A stretch of 64,000 bases of DNA, from the NCBI GenBank assembly GCA_034932485.1, contig JAYFOQ010000019.1:1-64000 (forward strand). Reading direction: 5' to 3'. Under the pieces are notes generated by a model. It worked only from the letters and a program-made list of their open reading frames with translations, was not told where the DNA came from and did no database searches. Within the stretch, counting starts at the first letter, position 1. Each line of letters begins with the position of its first letter. The translations under genes and the position numbers were made by a program. Source of the DNA: Gordonibacter sp034932485 (GTDB taxonomy: Bacteria; Actinomycetota; Coriobacteriia; Coriobacteriales; Eggerthellaceae). Shown piece by piece: positions 16,750-24,708 of the stretch.

Positions 16750-18675
16750 TTACGCCATAAGCTTGGCAACATTCTGGGCGAAACTTACCGGATCGTCGAT
16801 AGGCATACCCTCCACCAAAAGTGCCTGATTATAGAGCAAATCGGTGTAGAGCTTAACTTTGTTGTCATCGCCAGATTCCTGCGCAGCCCGCAACACATCA
16901 AACACGGGGTGCTTCGCATTGATTTCCAACACACGCTGCGATTTCATCTCGTTACCGTCAGGACCTTGCGAAAGAACCTTTTCCATCTCAAGCGATATGG
17001 GGCCTTCCGCCGTGATACAAGCGGGAGCGTCGGTAAGACGCGCAGATACCGCAACCTTCGTCACCGCATCACCCAGTGCCTCTTTCATGGCTGCAAACAA
17101 ACTTTCGTTATCCTTGGCAACCTCTTCGGCATCCTTCTTCTCTTCCTCAGTGGCAAGATCAAGATCGCCGCTTGCAACATTCTTGAGCTGCTTAGCGCCC
17201 TCTCCCTCTTCATTCGCACCATACTCGTGCATGGCTTGGAAGCAGAATTCATCTACGTCCTGAGTGCAGAGTAGCACGTCAAAGCCCTTGCCCAGCACCG
17301 TCTTCACAATGGGCATTTTAGCCAAGCGCTCGATAGACTCACCGGCGGCATAATAGATGGCGTCCTGCTCGGCATCCATGCCCTCAACGTACTCTGCCAG
17401 CGTTACCAGTTTTTGTTGCTTGGCAGAGTAGAACAACAGCAGATCAGCCAATGGCTCCTTTTGCATGCCGTAGCTGGAATAGATACCATACTTAAGGCCG
17501 CGGCCAAAGTTCTCGAAGAACGCCTCGTAGCCTTCGCGGTCGTTGTCACGCATGTTCTCAAGATCGCTCGCAATTTTCTTTTCGATCTTCTTTGCAATAG
17601 CGCGCAGTTGGCTATTATGCTGCAACGTTTCGCGACTAATGTTCAACTGCAAATCCTGACTATCTACAACACCGCGCACAAAGTTGTAATAGTCGGGCAG
17701 CAATTCTTCGCACTTCTCCATAATGAGCACATTGGAGCTGTAGAGCGCGAGGCCTTTCTGATAATCTTTGCTATACAGGTCAAACGGAGCGCGGCTGGGC
17801 ACGAACAACAGCGCATCGTAAGATAACGAGCCTTCAGCATGCACTGAAATAGTACGCGCAGGATCAGAGAAATCGTGGAAGTCTGTCTTATAGAACTCGT
17901 CGTATTCTTCCTGCGTTACCTCGGATTTACGACGTTTCCAGATAGGAATCATGGAGTTAATAGTATCAATTTCGGTGTAGTCTTCGTACTGGGTAACATA
18001 GTCGTCGCCAGCATCTTCGGGCTTAGGCAGCGCGCGAGACTTTGTCACTTCCATTTGAATGGGGTAGCGTACGTAGTTGCTATAGCGCTTGATGAGATTC
18101 TTGAGGCCATACTCCGTAAGGTAGTGGTCGTAGTTTTCCTCTTCGGTATTATCTTTGAGCGTAAGGATAATGTCGGTGCCGTGTTCTGCCTTCTCGGTCG
18201 AGCTGAGGTTATATCCCTCTACGCCGTCGCTCTCCCACTGCGCGGCCTCATCAGAGCCATAGGCCTTCGATACAACGCGCACGCTCTTGGCCACCATAAA
18301 CGATGAGTAGAAACCAACACCAAACTGGCCAATGATGTCGATGTCTTCACCCTGACTCTCGGCATTGTCAGTCTTAAACTCCATGCTGCCTGAGTGAGCA
18401 ATGGTTCCCAGGTTTTTCTCTAGCTCGTCAGCCGTCATGCCGATACCCGTATCAGACACGGTAATGGTGCGGGCATCTTTGTCAAACGACACACGAATGG
18501 CGAGATCGTCCTTGCCTACTTGCACCGATTTGTCGGTAAGGCTTTTGAAATACAGCTTATCCACCGCGTCGGACGCGTTTGAGATAAGCTCACGTAAAAA
18601 AATCTCGGGGTTGGTATAAATTGAGTTGATCATAAGGTCGAGCAGTTTTTTGCTCTCTGTTTTAAATTTACGCAT
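16750..18675 (-). CDS. htpG: Molecular chaperone HtpG (Hsp90)
   Basis: A 641-aa bacterial Hsp90 that refolds client proteins in an ATP-dependent cycle in the cytoplasm. N-terminal GHKL ATPase motifs are clear: ELISNASDAVDKL (about residues 27-39), DTGIGMT (about 85-91) and GQFGVGFYSSFMVA (about 120-133); the middle and C-terminal dimerisation domains follow at full length. The start MRKFKTESKKLLDLMINSIY matches the family N-terminus; AAGGAG lies 11 bases upstream, rather far. The frame is open for another 49 codons upstream, but those overlap the promoter and CIRCE-like operator and are not expected to be translated. Confidence 0.96.
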   Translation of the reverse strand: MRKFKTESKKLLDLMINSIYTNPEIFLRELISNASDAVDKLYFKSLTDKSVQVGKDDLAIRVSFDKDARTITVSDTGIGMTADELEKNLGTIAHSGSMEFKTDNAESQGEDIDIIGQFGVGFYSSFMVAKSVRVVSKAYGSDEAAQWESDGVEGYNLSSTEKAEHGTDIILTLKDNTEEENYDHYLTEYGLKNLIKRYSNYVRYPIQMEVTKSRALPKPEDAGDDYVTQYEDYTEIDTINSMIPIWKRRKSEVTQEEYDEFYKTDFHDFSDPARTISVHAEGSLSYDALLFVPSRAPFDLYSKDYQKGLALYSSNVLIMEKCEELLPDYYNFVRGVVDSQDLQLNISRETLQHNSQLRAIAKKIEKKIASDLENMRDNDREGYEAFFENFGRGLKYGIYSSYGMQKEPLADLLLFYSAKQQKLVTLAEYVEGMDAEQDAIYYAAGESIERLAKMPIVKTVLGKGFDVLLCTQDVDEFCFQAMHEYGANEEGEGAKQLKNVASGDLDLATEEEKKDAEEVAKDNESLFAAMKEALGDAVTKVAVSARLTDAPACITAEGPISLEMEKVLSQGPDGNEMKSQRVLEINAKHPVFDVLRAAQESGDDNKVKLYTDLLYNQALLVEGMPIDDPVSFAQNVAKLMA

Positions 18676-18710
18676 GATGTACGTCGCTCCTTTTGTCTTC
18701 ACGTGCTGTA

Positions 18711-18771
18711 TTGGCAGTCTAAGCCATCGAGTGCTAATACGAAATTGTAATACGTCAAGAAGGTATGTCAA
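18711..18771 (-). promoter_or_regulatory. htpG promoter with CIRCE-like HrcA operator
   Basis: On the - strand TTGACA (18766-18771), a 16-base spacer and TACAAT (18744-18749) form a good sigma-70-type promoter. Immediately downstream lies TTAGCACTC (18729-18737), nine bases, then GACTGCCAA (18711-18719). The first arm is an exact CIRCE half-site and the second matches the expected GAGTGCTAA at seven of nine positions with exactly nine bases between. This placement over the transcription start is where HrcA binds in known CIRCE promoters. hrcA itself is not in the window. Confidence 0.8.
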
Positions 18772-18843
18772 GCGAAGCATTTTGCTGATCCCGCTATTCC
18801 CACAAATCATGCAGAGAAACACGGTGACCGTCCAAAGAAAGCG

Positions 18844-19770
18844 CTATCTACAACAAGGAACCCGCTGCCCCTCTTCTTCGCACACAAGCAACCAGGCATT
18901 ACCTGTAGAAGCAGCACGAGAGCACCCGACACAGGTTAGCTTGTCGCAGGTTTCGACCGATTGCGGAGCTCCGGCATACCTGTCAGCTTTTACAGCAGCC
19001 TTATCCTGTTCGCCACACGTCCTAGAACCCTGCCTCTCAATCTCCATTGCCCGCAGCACCATCTGCGCCAATTGCTGCATACCGCGCTTCGTGGGGTGCG
19101 TTCCGTCCACGGCCTCATAATCGCACCCTAAAGCACGCACATCGGCAATAAGGCAACCATTTTGACGGGCTGCAACACGAATTGCCTCGTTATAGGAATC
19201 AAAATGAATACCACGCAAACGATACGTGAACGTCGAATGGTCAGATCCCGCCACACGTCCGGGACAAAGGGTGCAACACCACACCTCCGCCTGCGGATAA
19301 GCCGCGCAAATACGCTCGAGCATTGCGCTATAGGCTACCGCAAACCCTTCGGTTGCATTGACGGGTGCTACACCGGCGGTACGCTCGGGAACGGACGAGA
19401 CCTCAAGGTTTTGTGGCAATGCATTTCCGCGCCCCGCCATCTGCGCATCTGCACCACCCCATCCATAATCATTGATGCCAATGAACACGAGAATTGCATC
19501 GGGCAAAACGCTCTCTTTAGCAAGCGCTTCAATGCGCTGCTGGCTGTTGGCCGCAGGAAAACCCGCACCCTCCACCATACTGCCAGAAAACGAGCCATTC
19601 CGCAGCGGTATGCCGCCGCACTGGTCAATCACCTGGGCCCACCAGGTATCCGCAGGCGAAAGAACACCTGTTGCTTGACGTCGAGTTCCTTCGTAATACA
19701 CGCGGAATCCTTCGGGGTTGCACCCTTCGAAGGTACTAATAGAATCGCCTAATACTGAGAAACGCCTCAT
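18844..19770 (-). CDS. SGNH/GDSL-type hydrolase
   Basis: A 308-aa SGNH-fold esterase/lipase-like enzyme with no signal peptide. The catalytic blocks are visible: FSVLGDSIST at the N-terminus (Ser nucleophile), the Gly in RNGSFSGS, GINDYGW (Asn) and VDGTHPTKRG (Asp-His). The start at ATG is supported by AGGTG seven bases upstream; a TTG 18 bases further up is less likely. The last 55 residues, after the SGNH fold should end, are Cys-rich (CGEQ, CDKLTCVGC, LLVCEEEGQRVPCC) and could bind a metal or form disulfides; this tail is not part of the usual family. Confidence 0.85.
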   Translation of the reverse strand: MRRFSVLGDSISTFEGCNPEGFRVYYEGTRRQATGVLSPADTWWAQVIDQCGGIPLRNGSFSGSMVEGAGFPAANSQQRIEALAKESVLPDAILVFIGINDYGWGGADAQMAGRGNALPQNLEVSSVPERTAGVAPVNATEGFAVAYSAMLERICAAYPQAEVWCCTLCPGRVAGSDHSTFTYRLRGIHFDSYNEAIRVAARQNGCLIADVRALGCDYEAVDGTHPTKRGMQQLAQMVLRAMEIERQGSRTCGEQDKAAVKADRYAGAPQSVETCDKLTCVGCSRAASTGNAWLLVCEEEGQRVPCCR

Positions 19771-19799
19771 CGTAGTACACCTAACCAATTAAATTTGTC

Positions 19800-19856
19800 C
19801 GCAAGACCATAAGGTGCTCGCCGCGTCGCGCACGCCAAACACCTTATGGTCTTGCG
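19800..19856. repeat. Perfect 17-bp inverted repeat
   Basis: CGCAAGACCATAAGGTG (19800-19816) and its exact complement (19840-19856) flank a 23-base GC-rich loop. It lies between the HdeD-like gene (upstream on the - strand) and the SGNH gene. It may terminate the first or regulate the second; there is no clear T-tract on either side. Confidence 0.7.
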
Positions 19857-19873
19857 TCATATAGTGCCCTCGC

Positions 19874-20422
19874 TTAACGCTGGTTTTTTAGCGCACTGGA
19901 CAAAGATGCCTCGATAATCAGATCGCCAACACCCTTCACAATAAGAAGAATGCCCAACACCAGCATAAACGTGACCGTAGTGTCGAAAGGATTCACAATG
20001 ATAACCACGCCACCAACGGCAACAATCACGCTTACCACGAGACCAAGTACCCACGTGTTGCCACGATACGTACGCAATTCAAAAGATCGCACGGCATTCA
20101 CCACACCGCCAATAACCAACAAAACACCCAAGACAAGCGAGAAGAAACCAGCAACCGCCTGAGGGAATATGGCAACAAGTAAGGCAACTACGAGGAAGAA
20201 GACAGCCGTCGCAAGAACGCCTGGTGAACGGTAACGCTCCCCCTTGCCGCGAAAATATGCGAACAGCGACGCTACACCAGTTGCCGCAAGGTAAAGAGCC
20301 AGCAGATACATGAGAGTAAGTGTGGTTGTTTCCGGCATGAACGCCAACAGCAATCCCAGCGCAACCGACAAAACTGCCTGCACGATAATATTCGAACGAA
20401 CCATCTGAAGAAACGATCCCAT
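19874..20422 (-). CDS. HdeD/DUF308-family membrane protein
   Basis: A 182-aa protein of six hydrophobic helices in three repeated pairs (for example VQAVLSVALGLLLAFMPETT, GFFSLVLGVLLVIGGVVNAV, GGVVIIVNPFDTTVTFMLVLGILLIVKGV), the layout of the HdeD acid-resistance family, whose molecular role is not settled. CGGAGATAAGC precedes the ATG. The frame is open 17 codons upstream, but without a better start. It is divergent from the marR-pump operon. Confidence 0.85.
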   Translation of the reverse strand: MGSFLQMVRSNIIVQAVLSVALGLLLAFMPETTTLTLMYLLALYLAATGVASLFAYFRGKGERYRSPGVLATAVFFLVVALLVAIFPQAVAGFFSLVLGVLLVIGGVVNAVRSFELRTYRGNTWVLGLVVSVIVAVGGVVIIVNPFDTTVTFMLVLGILLIVKGVGDLIIEASLSSALKNQR

Positions 20423-20559
20423 GCTTATCTCCGTTCTTGCTTGCCAGCCCGAGCTTCGGCAAGAGAATACCATAGCTCACCCCTATCAGGGGCGCAAACG
20501 CAAGCTTTGTAACGGCACCGGAACCAGGTACCAATGCCACCATCTGCATCACTTTCCTC

Positions 20560-20614
20560 TTGACTTGTTTTTATAGTCGCTTTATTGTTGTCGCTGCAAC
20601 AGTTGTCACGACAA
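20560..20614 (+). promoter_or_regulatory. Promoter and MarR-like operator of the marR-pump operon
   Basis: TTGACT (20560-20565), a 17-base spacer and TATTGT (20583-20588) form a promoter. Overlapping its -10 and start region is a dyad TTGTCG (20588-20593) to CGACAA (20609-20614), with an inner CAAC-A-GTTG dyad. Such a site beside a marR gene is the expected place for autorepression. Confidence 0.6.
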
Positions 20615-20624
20615 AGGATATCGT

Positions 20625-21050
20625 ATGTTTATGAACGATCTCTCCATCATCGTACGGCACATGCGCGTTTTTGCCGAACGCTGTATGGGGGACACAGGTT
20701 TAGGTTTTCCCGAGCAAATCGTACTTATGTACTTGGCCGGCAACGATGGCTCCAACCAAGAGCAGATTGTTCGATTCTTCGAGCTCGACAAGGGTGCCAT
20801 TGCAAAAACCGTAGCAAAGCTCGAAGCAAAGGGTCTTGTTGTTAGTAGGATCAACGAAAACAACCGTCGCGAAAAAACCCTATCGCTCACCCCTGAGGCG
20901 CAACGCATCCTCGAGCATATGAGAGAAGCGCTAACTATTTGGCAGGACCGCGTGTTCCAGGGAATTGACCCCGAAAGCAAGCGTATAACAGAAGAATCCG
21001 TCGCTCGTATGGCGAAGAATTCCCACCTCATGATCGAAGGGAAAAATTAG
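20625..21050 (+). CDS. MarR-family transcriptional regulator
   Basis: A 141-aa winged-helix repressor of the MarR type: an N-terminal dimer helix, the helix-turn-helix GSNQEQIVRFFELDKGAIAK (about residues 42-61) and the wing VVSRINENNRREKTLSLT (about 72-89). AAAGGATATCGT precedes the ATG; a second ATG two codons later is possible. Its stop is one base before the start of the DHA2 pump, so it most likely represses the pump operon and is released by the pump's substrate or a similar compound. Confidence 0.92.
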   Translation: MFMNDLSIIVRHMRVFAERCMGDTGLGFPEQIVLMYLAGNDGSNQEQIVRFFELDKGAIAKTVAKLEAKGLVVSRINENNRREKTLSLTPEAQRILEHMREALTIWQDRVFQGIDPESKRITEESVARMAKNSHLMIEGKN

Positions 21051-21051
21051 C

Positions 21052-23085
21052 ATGGCAAAAGTCGAACCAACCAGATCGAACACTAAGGGCTACGTGCTCG
21101 TTGCCGTCGTTTACCTTTTAGGCCTCTTTATCGGTGCGCTTGACACAGGCATTGTCACGCCAGCACGTACGGTTATACAAAGCGGTTTAGGGGTAGACGA
21201 ACAACTAGGTGTGTGGATGATTACCATATACACCTTAGCTTACGCTGCGGCCATACCCGTAATGGGCAAGCTAGCCGATCGCTTCGGGCGCAAAAGTATC
21301 TATTTAACCAGCATTCTGCTCTTTGGTGTCGGATCACTTTTCTGCGGACTCGCACAAGATTTCGGTAGCTTTGAACTGCTTATCGCAGCGCGCGCATTGC
21401 AAGCCATTGGAGGCGGCGGCATCATGCCAGTAGCCACCGCTGAGTTTGGCACGGCATTCCCTGAAGAAAAACGCGGCATGGCGCTCGGTCTCGTGGGCGG
21501 TGTGTACGGAATAGCCAATGTGTTCGGCGCCTCTGCCGGCAGCCTTATCCTCGATATTTTCGGACAACAAAACTGGCAGTTTATTTTTTACGTAAACATT
21601 CCTATCTGCCTTTTCATTCTTGCTGTCGGTTTCATGGTGCTACCAAACACCAAAGAACGCGAGGTGAGGCCCATTGATGGCTTAGGCATTGGTGTGCTGG
21701 TAATCATGGTCTTGAGTTTGTTATATGGCTTACGTAACCTCGACTTTTTCGACTTCGGAAATTCTATCGTTACTCAGGAGGTTTATCCCTTCCTTATCGC
21801 TTTCGCGGTGCTCATCCCCTTCTTTATTCTCATAGAAAAGCGTGCGAGCGACCCTGTTATGAATCTTGCATACTTTAAAGATCGCAGCATTGTGGTTACC
21901 ATGCTACTTTCCATCATCACCGGCGTGGTTATGATGGGTATGATATTCATTCCCCAATTCTCTGAAAATGCTTTGGGTATGCCCTCAGGATCGGGCGGTT
22001 ACTTCGTTATTATCTTGGCGGTGTTTGCAGGTGTTGGTTCGCCCATATCGGGTAAGCTTATCGATCGCTTCGGCGTTAAAATCGTACTTGGATTCGGTCT
22101 AGCCGCAAGTGCGGTAGGCTCACTATTCCTCGCATTGGTGGCCACCAACAATCCTAGCGTGGTGAACGTAGTGGTAAGCTTGATACTCATTGGTATTGGT
22201 ATGGGCTTCACCATGGGTACGCCTCTCAATTACATGATGCTTGCCAAGACCAAAGAATCAGAATCGAACTCCGCGCTGGCCACCCTGTCGCTTGTACGCT
22301 CAATCGGCACCGCCGTGGCGCCAGCTATTATGATTGCATTTCTAGCTCACGCTGGCGCAACCGTACAAGAAAACCTCCTAGACGTAATGCCTGAACAGGC
22401 AAACGTGCCCCTACTCCCCCACGAACAGGACGTTACCGACGAGCTGGCAACGCTCAAAGCCGACCCAGAGCTAAAAGATAAATTATCGGGAATGAATCTC
22501 CCTGATTTCTCATCCATGCATACCATAAACGTGAATATGAACTCAAACGGCGGCACGTTTGAGGTGCCAGCAGATCTACTCGAGAGTATGAAAAGCGCCG
22601 ATGTAACCACCATTGTGGCAACTGCAAAAACGTTCGCATCGACAATGTTCGACGAAAAGATGCCCACTGTTACAAAAGACGTTAATGCTGGCATCGACAA
22701 AGGTCTCGACAGCATCAACACCGCTCTATCTCAAATCGACACGAGCATAGCCACTATGCAAAAAACACTGGATGCAATGGGGCCCGCAGCTGGTCAGTCG
22801 CCGATGCAGCAAGGCTTTCAAGCCATGAAAAATACCCGTGATGAAATGAGCACACTGAGAGAAAATCTTCAGGCTATGAAAGATGGCGTTCCAGCAGCAC
22901 TCGAAAGTGCCAAACAAGACTATTTAACACAGATCGACGAACGAGCAACGCGCATTGAAGGCATGTTCCAAAAAACGCTCAACGAAGGTTTTCGGGGACT
23001 GTTCGCCCTCGTGGCTGCGTGCTCAATCGTAGGCTTAGTGCTGCTACCGTTCTATCGCGACAACAAGAGGAAGGTCGCAGCTTAG
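21052..23085 (+). CDS. DHA2-family MFS drug transporter with a large extracytoplasmic insertion
   Basis: A 677-aa proton-driven multidrug efflux candidate. The usual 14-helix DHA2 layout is seen: helix 1 GALDTGIVTPARTVI, motif A GKLADRFGRKSIY, and a Gly/Pro-rich motif C region. Between helix 13 (ending about residue 440) and helix 14 (about residues 649-668, FRGLFALVAACSIVGLVLLPF) there is about 200 residues of hydrophilic, largely helical, Met/Gln/Lys-rich sequence (for example TALSQIDTSIATMQKTLDAM), predicted to be outside the membrane. Normal DHA2 proteins have a short loop there. It is cotranscribed with marR and followed by a strong hairpin. Confidence 0.9.
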   Translation: MAKVEPTRSNTKGYVLVAVVYLLGLFIGALDTGIVTPARTVIQSGLGVDEQLGVWMITIYTLAYAAAIPVMGKLADRFGRKSIYLTSILLFGVGSLFCGLAQDFGSFELLIAARALQAIGGGGIMPVATAEFGTAFPEEKRGMALGLVGGVYGIANVFGASAGSLILDIFGQQNWQFIFYVNIPICLFILAVGFMVLPNTKEREVRPIDGLGIGVLVIMVLSLLYGLRNLDFFDFGNSIVTQEVYPFLIAFAVLIPFFILIEKRASDPVMNLAYFKDRSIVVTMLLSIITGVVMMGMIFIPQFSENALGMPSGSGGYFVIILAVFAGVGSPISGKLIDRFGVKIVLGFGLAASAVGSLFLALVATNNPSVVNVVVSLILIGIGMGFTMGTPLNYMMLAKTKESESNSALATLSLVRSIGTAVAPAIMIAFLAHAGATVQENLLDVMPEQANVPLLPHEQDVTDELATLKADPELKDKLSGMNLPDFSSMHTINVNMNSNGGTFEVPADLLESMKSADVTTIVATAKTFASTMFDEKMPTVTKDVNAGIDKGLDSINTALSQIDTSIATMQKTLDAMGPAAGQSPMQQGFQAMKNTRDEMSTLRENLQAMKDGVPAALESAKQDYLTQIDERATRIEGMFQKTLNEGFRGLFALVAACSIVGLVLLPFYRDNKRKVAA

Positions 23086-23093
23086 GACAAAAC

Positions 23094-23134
23094 GATGAGT
23101 TGTCGCTCTATAGCGTATCGAGCGACAACTCATC
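23094..23134 (+). terminator. Perfect 15-bp hairpin after the pump gene
   Basis: GATGAGTTGTCGCTC (23094-23108) pairs perfectly with GAGCGACAACTCATC (23120-23134) around an 11-base loop, starting nine bases after the pump stop. It is probably the operon terminator despite a weak T-tract. It shares the nonamer GTTGTCGCT with the operator region upstream of marR. Confidence 0.7.
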
Positions 23135-23221
23135 AATAAACGCAGCATTGACCGGCGCAACGGTCAGCTGGCGCAGCATCAATAGACGCAGCATTAAAAA
23201 CCGCACGAGCGTTTGCAATGG

Positions 23222-23677
23222 CTACTTCGTAGTTTCGTAAGGCCAATCAATAATGCCACCGAAGTCGAACACTTGGGTGTAGCCCATACTCGACAACTTT
23301 TCGGCAGCAGCAGCACTGCGGCGACCAGAACGGCAGTAGACGAGAATTGCCTCATCCTTGTTAGGGAGTTCGGCTTCGGCGCGTGATGACAGTTCGGTGT
23401 CGGGAATGAGGATAGCTCCTGGAATATGTCCTTGGTCGTATTCATCCGCTGTTCTCACATCGAGCACGACATGAGACGACCCGTCATCCATGATGGCTTT
23501 TGCCTCAGCCGGCGAAATCTTCTGATACGTACGTGATGACACGCCATCCTCCTTCGCTGTAATTACACTTCCTTCACCAGACCCTGAGCAGGCAGAAAGA
23601 ACTAGAAATACTGCAGCAAGCAGCGCGAACAATATACCTACTCCCGCGCGACCTTTTACGTGGGCCAGCATATTCAT
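23222..23677 (-). CDS. Rhodanese-domain lipoprotein
   Basis: A 151-aa exported single-domain rhodanese. The lipoprotein signal ends in LSAC at about residue 30, so the protein should be anchored to the outer face of the membrane. The rhodanese fold starts at ISPAEAKAIMDDG and carries the active-site Cys in VYCRSGRRS and the DVRTADEYDQGHIPGA segment. It may handle sulfane sulfur outside the cell. The ATG overlaps the stop of rarD (ATGA), with GAAAGGGG upstream, so the two are coupled. Confidence 0.9.
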   Translation of the reverse strand: MNMLAHVKGRAGVGILFALLAAVFLVLSACSGSGEGSVITAKEDGVSSRTYQKISPAEAKAIMDDGSSHVVLDVRTADEYDQGHIPGAILIPDTELSSRAEAELPNKDEAILVYCRSGRRSAAAAEKLSSMGYTQVFDFGGIIDWPYETTK

Positions 23678-24651
23678 ACACCCCTTTCACAACGTTCAGT
23701 AGATAAAGGAAGAACTTTCTTCTTCTTACCTTCCAACCCGGCCTCCACACCTATGGCCGCAATACCCAGCCAAATAAGCGCAAAACAAATGCCATGGGCC
23801 ACCGTAAATTGCTCGCCGAAGAACACAACAGCTAACACTAGTGCGATAGTCGGACTAACATACTGAATAAAACCGATCACGGTCAACGACACACGATTGG
23901 CTGCCGCAGAAAACAGTAGCAACGGAATAGCTGTTAGCACTCCACACCCCACAAGCAGCGCCATGACCACCACCGGGTCGGTAACAGCCATAACCTCGGG
24001 TGTAGCGGGCGCGATCTGCCAAATCCAAGGAGCAATCGCTCCAACCGCCAGCGCAGCAACGCCAATAAAACCGGTCAGCAGCGACTCGAATGCCATGCCC
24101 GGCAAGGCCGGATAGGCACCATTTTTCTTTACGGCACCATAAACACTAAAGGTAAGGGCCAGCGCAAAAGCTATCCAAATATCGCCGCCATTCGCAATAA
24201 TAAAGTATCCCACACCAAGCGCCGCCAGAGCAGTAGCGACCTTCTGCATGAAGGTAAGCCGTTCCTTAAACACCATCATTCCCAACGTAATACTGCACAA
24301 GGGACATAAGTAATACCCAATGCTTGTCTGCAATAGATGGCCGCTGTTAGCTGCCCAAATATATACTCCCCAGTTGGCTGTAATAATAAGCCCCGAAATA
24401 AGAAAAGTGCGTACTGCGCGCGGGTCGCGAAACAGGTAGAGAAAGCGCGTTCGTTTTACCAGCACACACAGCGAAACCACCGCAACACACGACCACACCA
24501 TGCGCCAAGCAAGCACCTCAAAGGCAGGAAGAGCCGAGAGCAGCTTCCAGTACACGGGCATAATGCCCCATAAAAAGTAACACCCGAGCCCTTGGAAAAA
24601 CCCCGTCCGGTCTGTTCGCTGCCCTATTTCCCGTTCTGCCAACGCAGTCAT
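23674..24651 (-). CDS. rarD: RarD/EamA-family membrane transporter
   Basis: A 325-aa member of the drug/metabolite transporter superfamily with ten hydrophobic helices and the RarD-type N-terminus GFFQGLGCYFLWGIMPVYWKLL, including the conserved FEVLAWRMVWS. Its physiological substrate is unknown; the original chloramphenicol-sensitivity link is only a phenotype. GAGGGAGTAGAGC precedes the ATG. It is coupled to the downstream rhodanese lipoprotein. Confidence 0.9.
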   Translation of the reverse strand: MTALAEREIGQRTDRTGFFQGLGCYFLWGIMPVYWKLLSALPAFEVLAWRMVWSCVAVVSLCVLVKRTRFLYLFRDPRAVRTFLISGLIITANWGVYIWAANSGHLLQTSIGYYLCPLCSITLGMMVFKERLTFMQKVATALAALGVGYFIIANGGDIWIAFALALTFSVYGAVKKNGAYPALPGMAFESLLTGFIGVAALAVGAIAPWIWQIAPATPEVMAVTDPVVVMALLVGCGVLTAIPLLLFSAAANRVSLTVIGFIQYVSPTIALVLAVVFFGEQFTVAHGICFALIWLGIAAIGVEAGLEGKKKKVLPLSTERCERGV

Positions 24652-24708
24652 GCTCTACTCCCTCTCATCAATAGTTCGGAAGCATTATACTCCGCATGCC
24701 AGTTTTAC

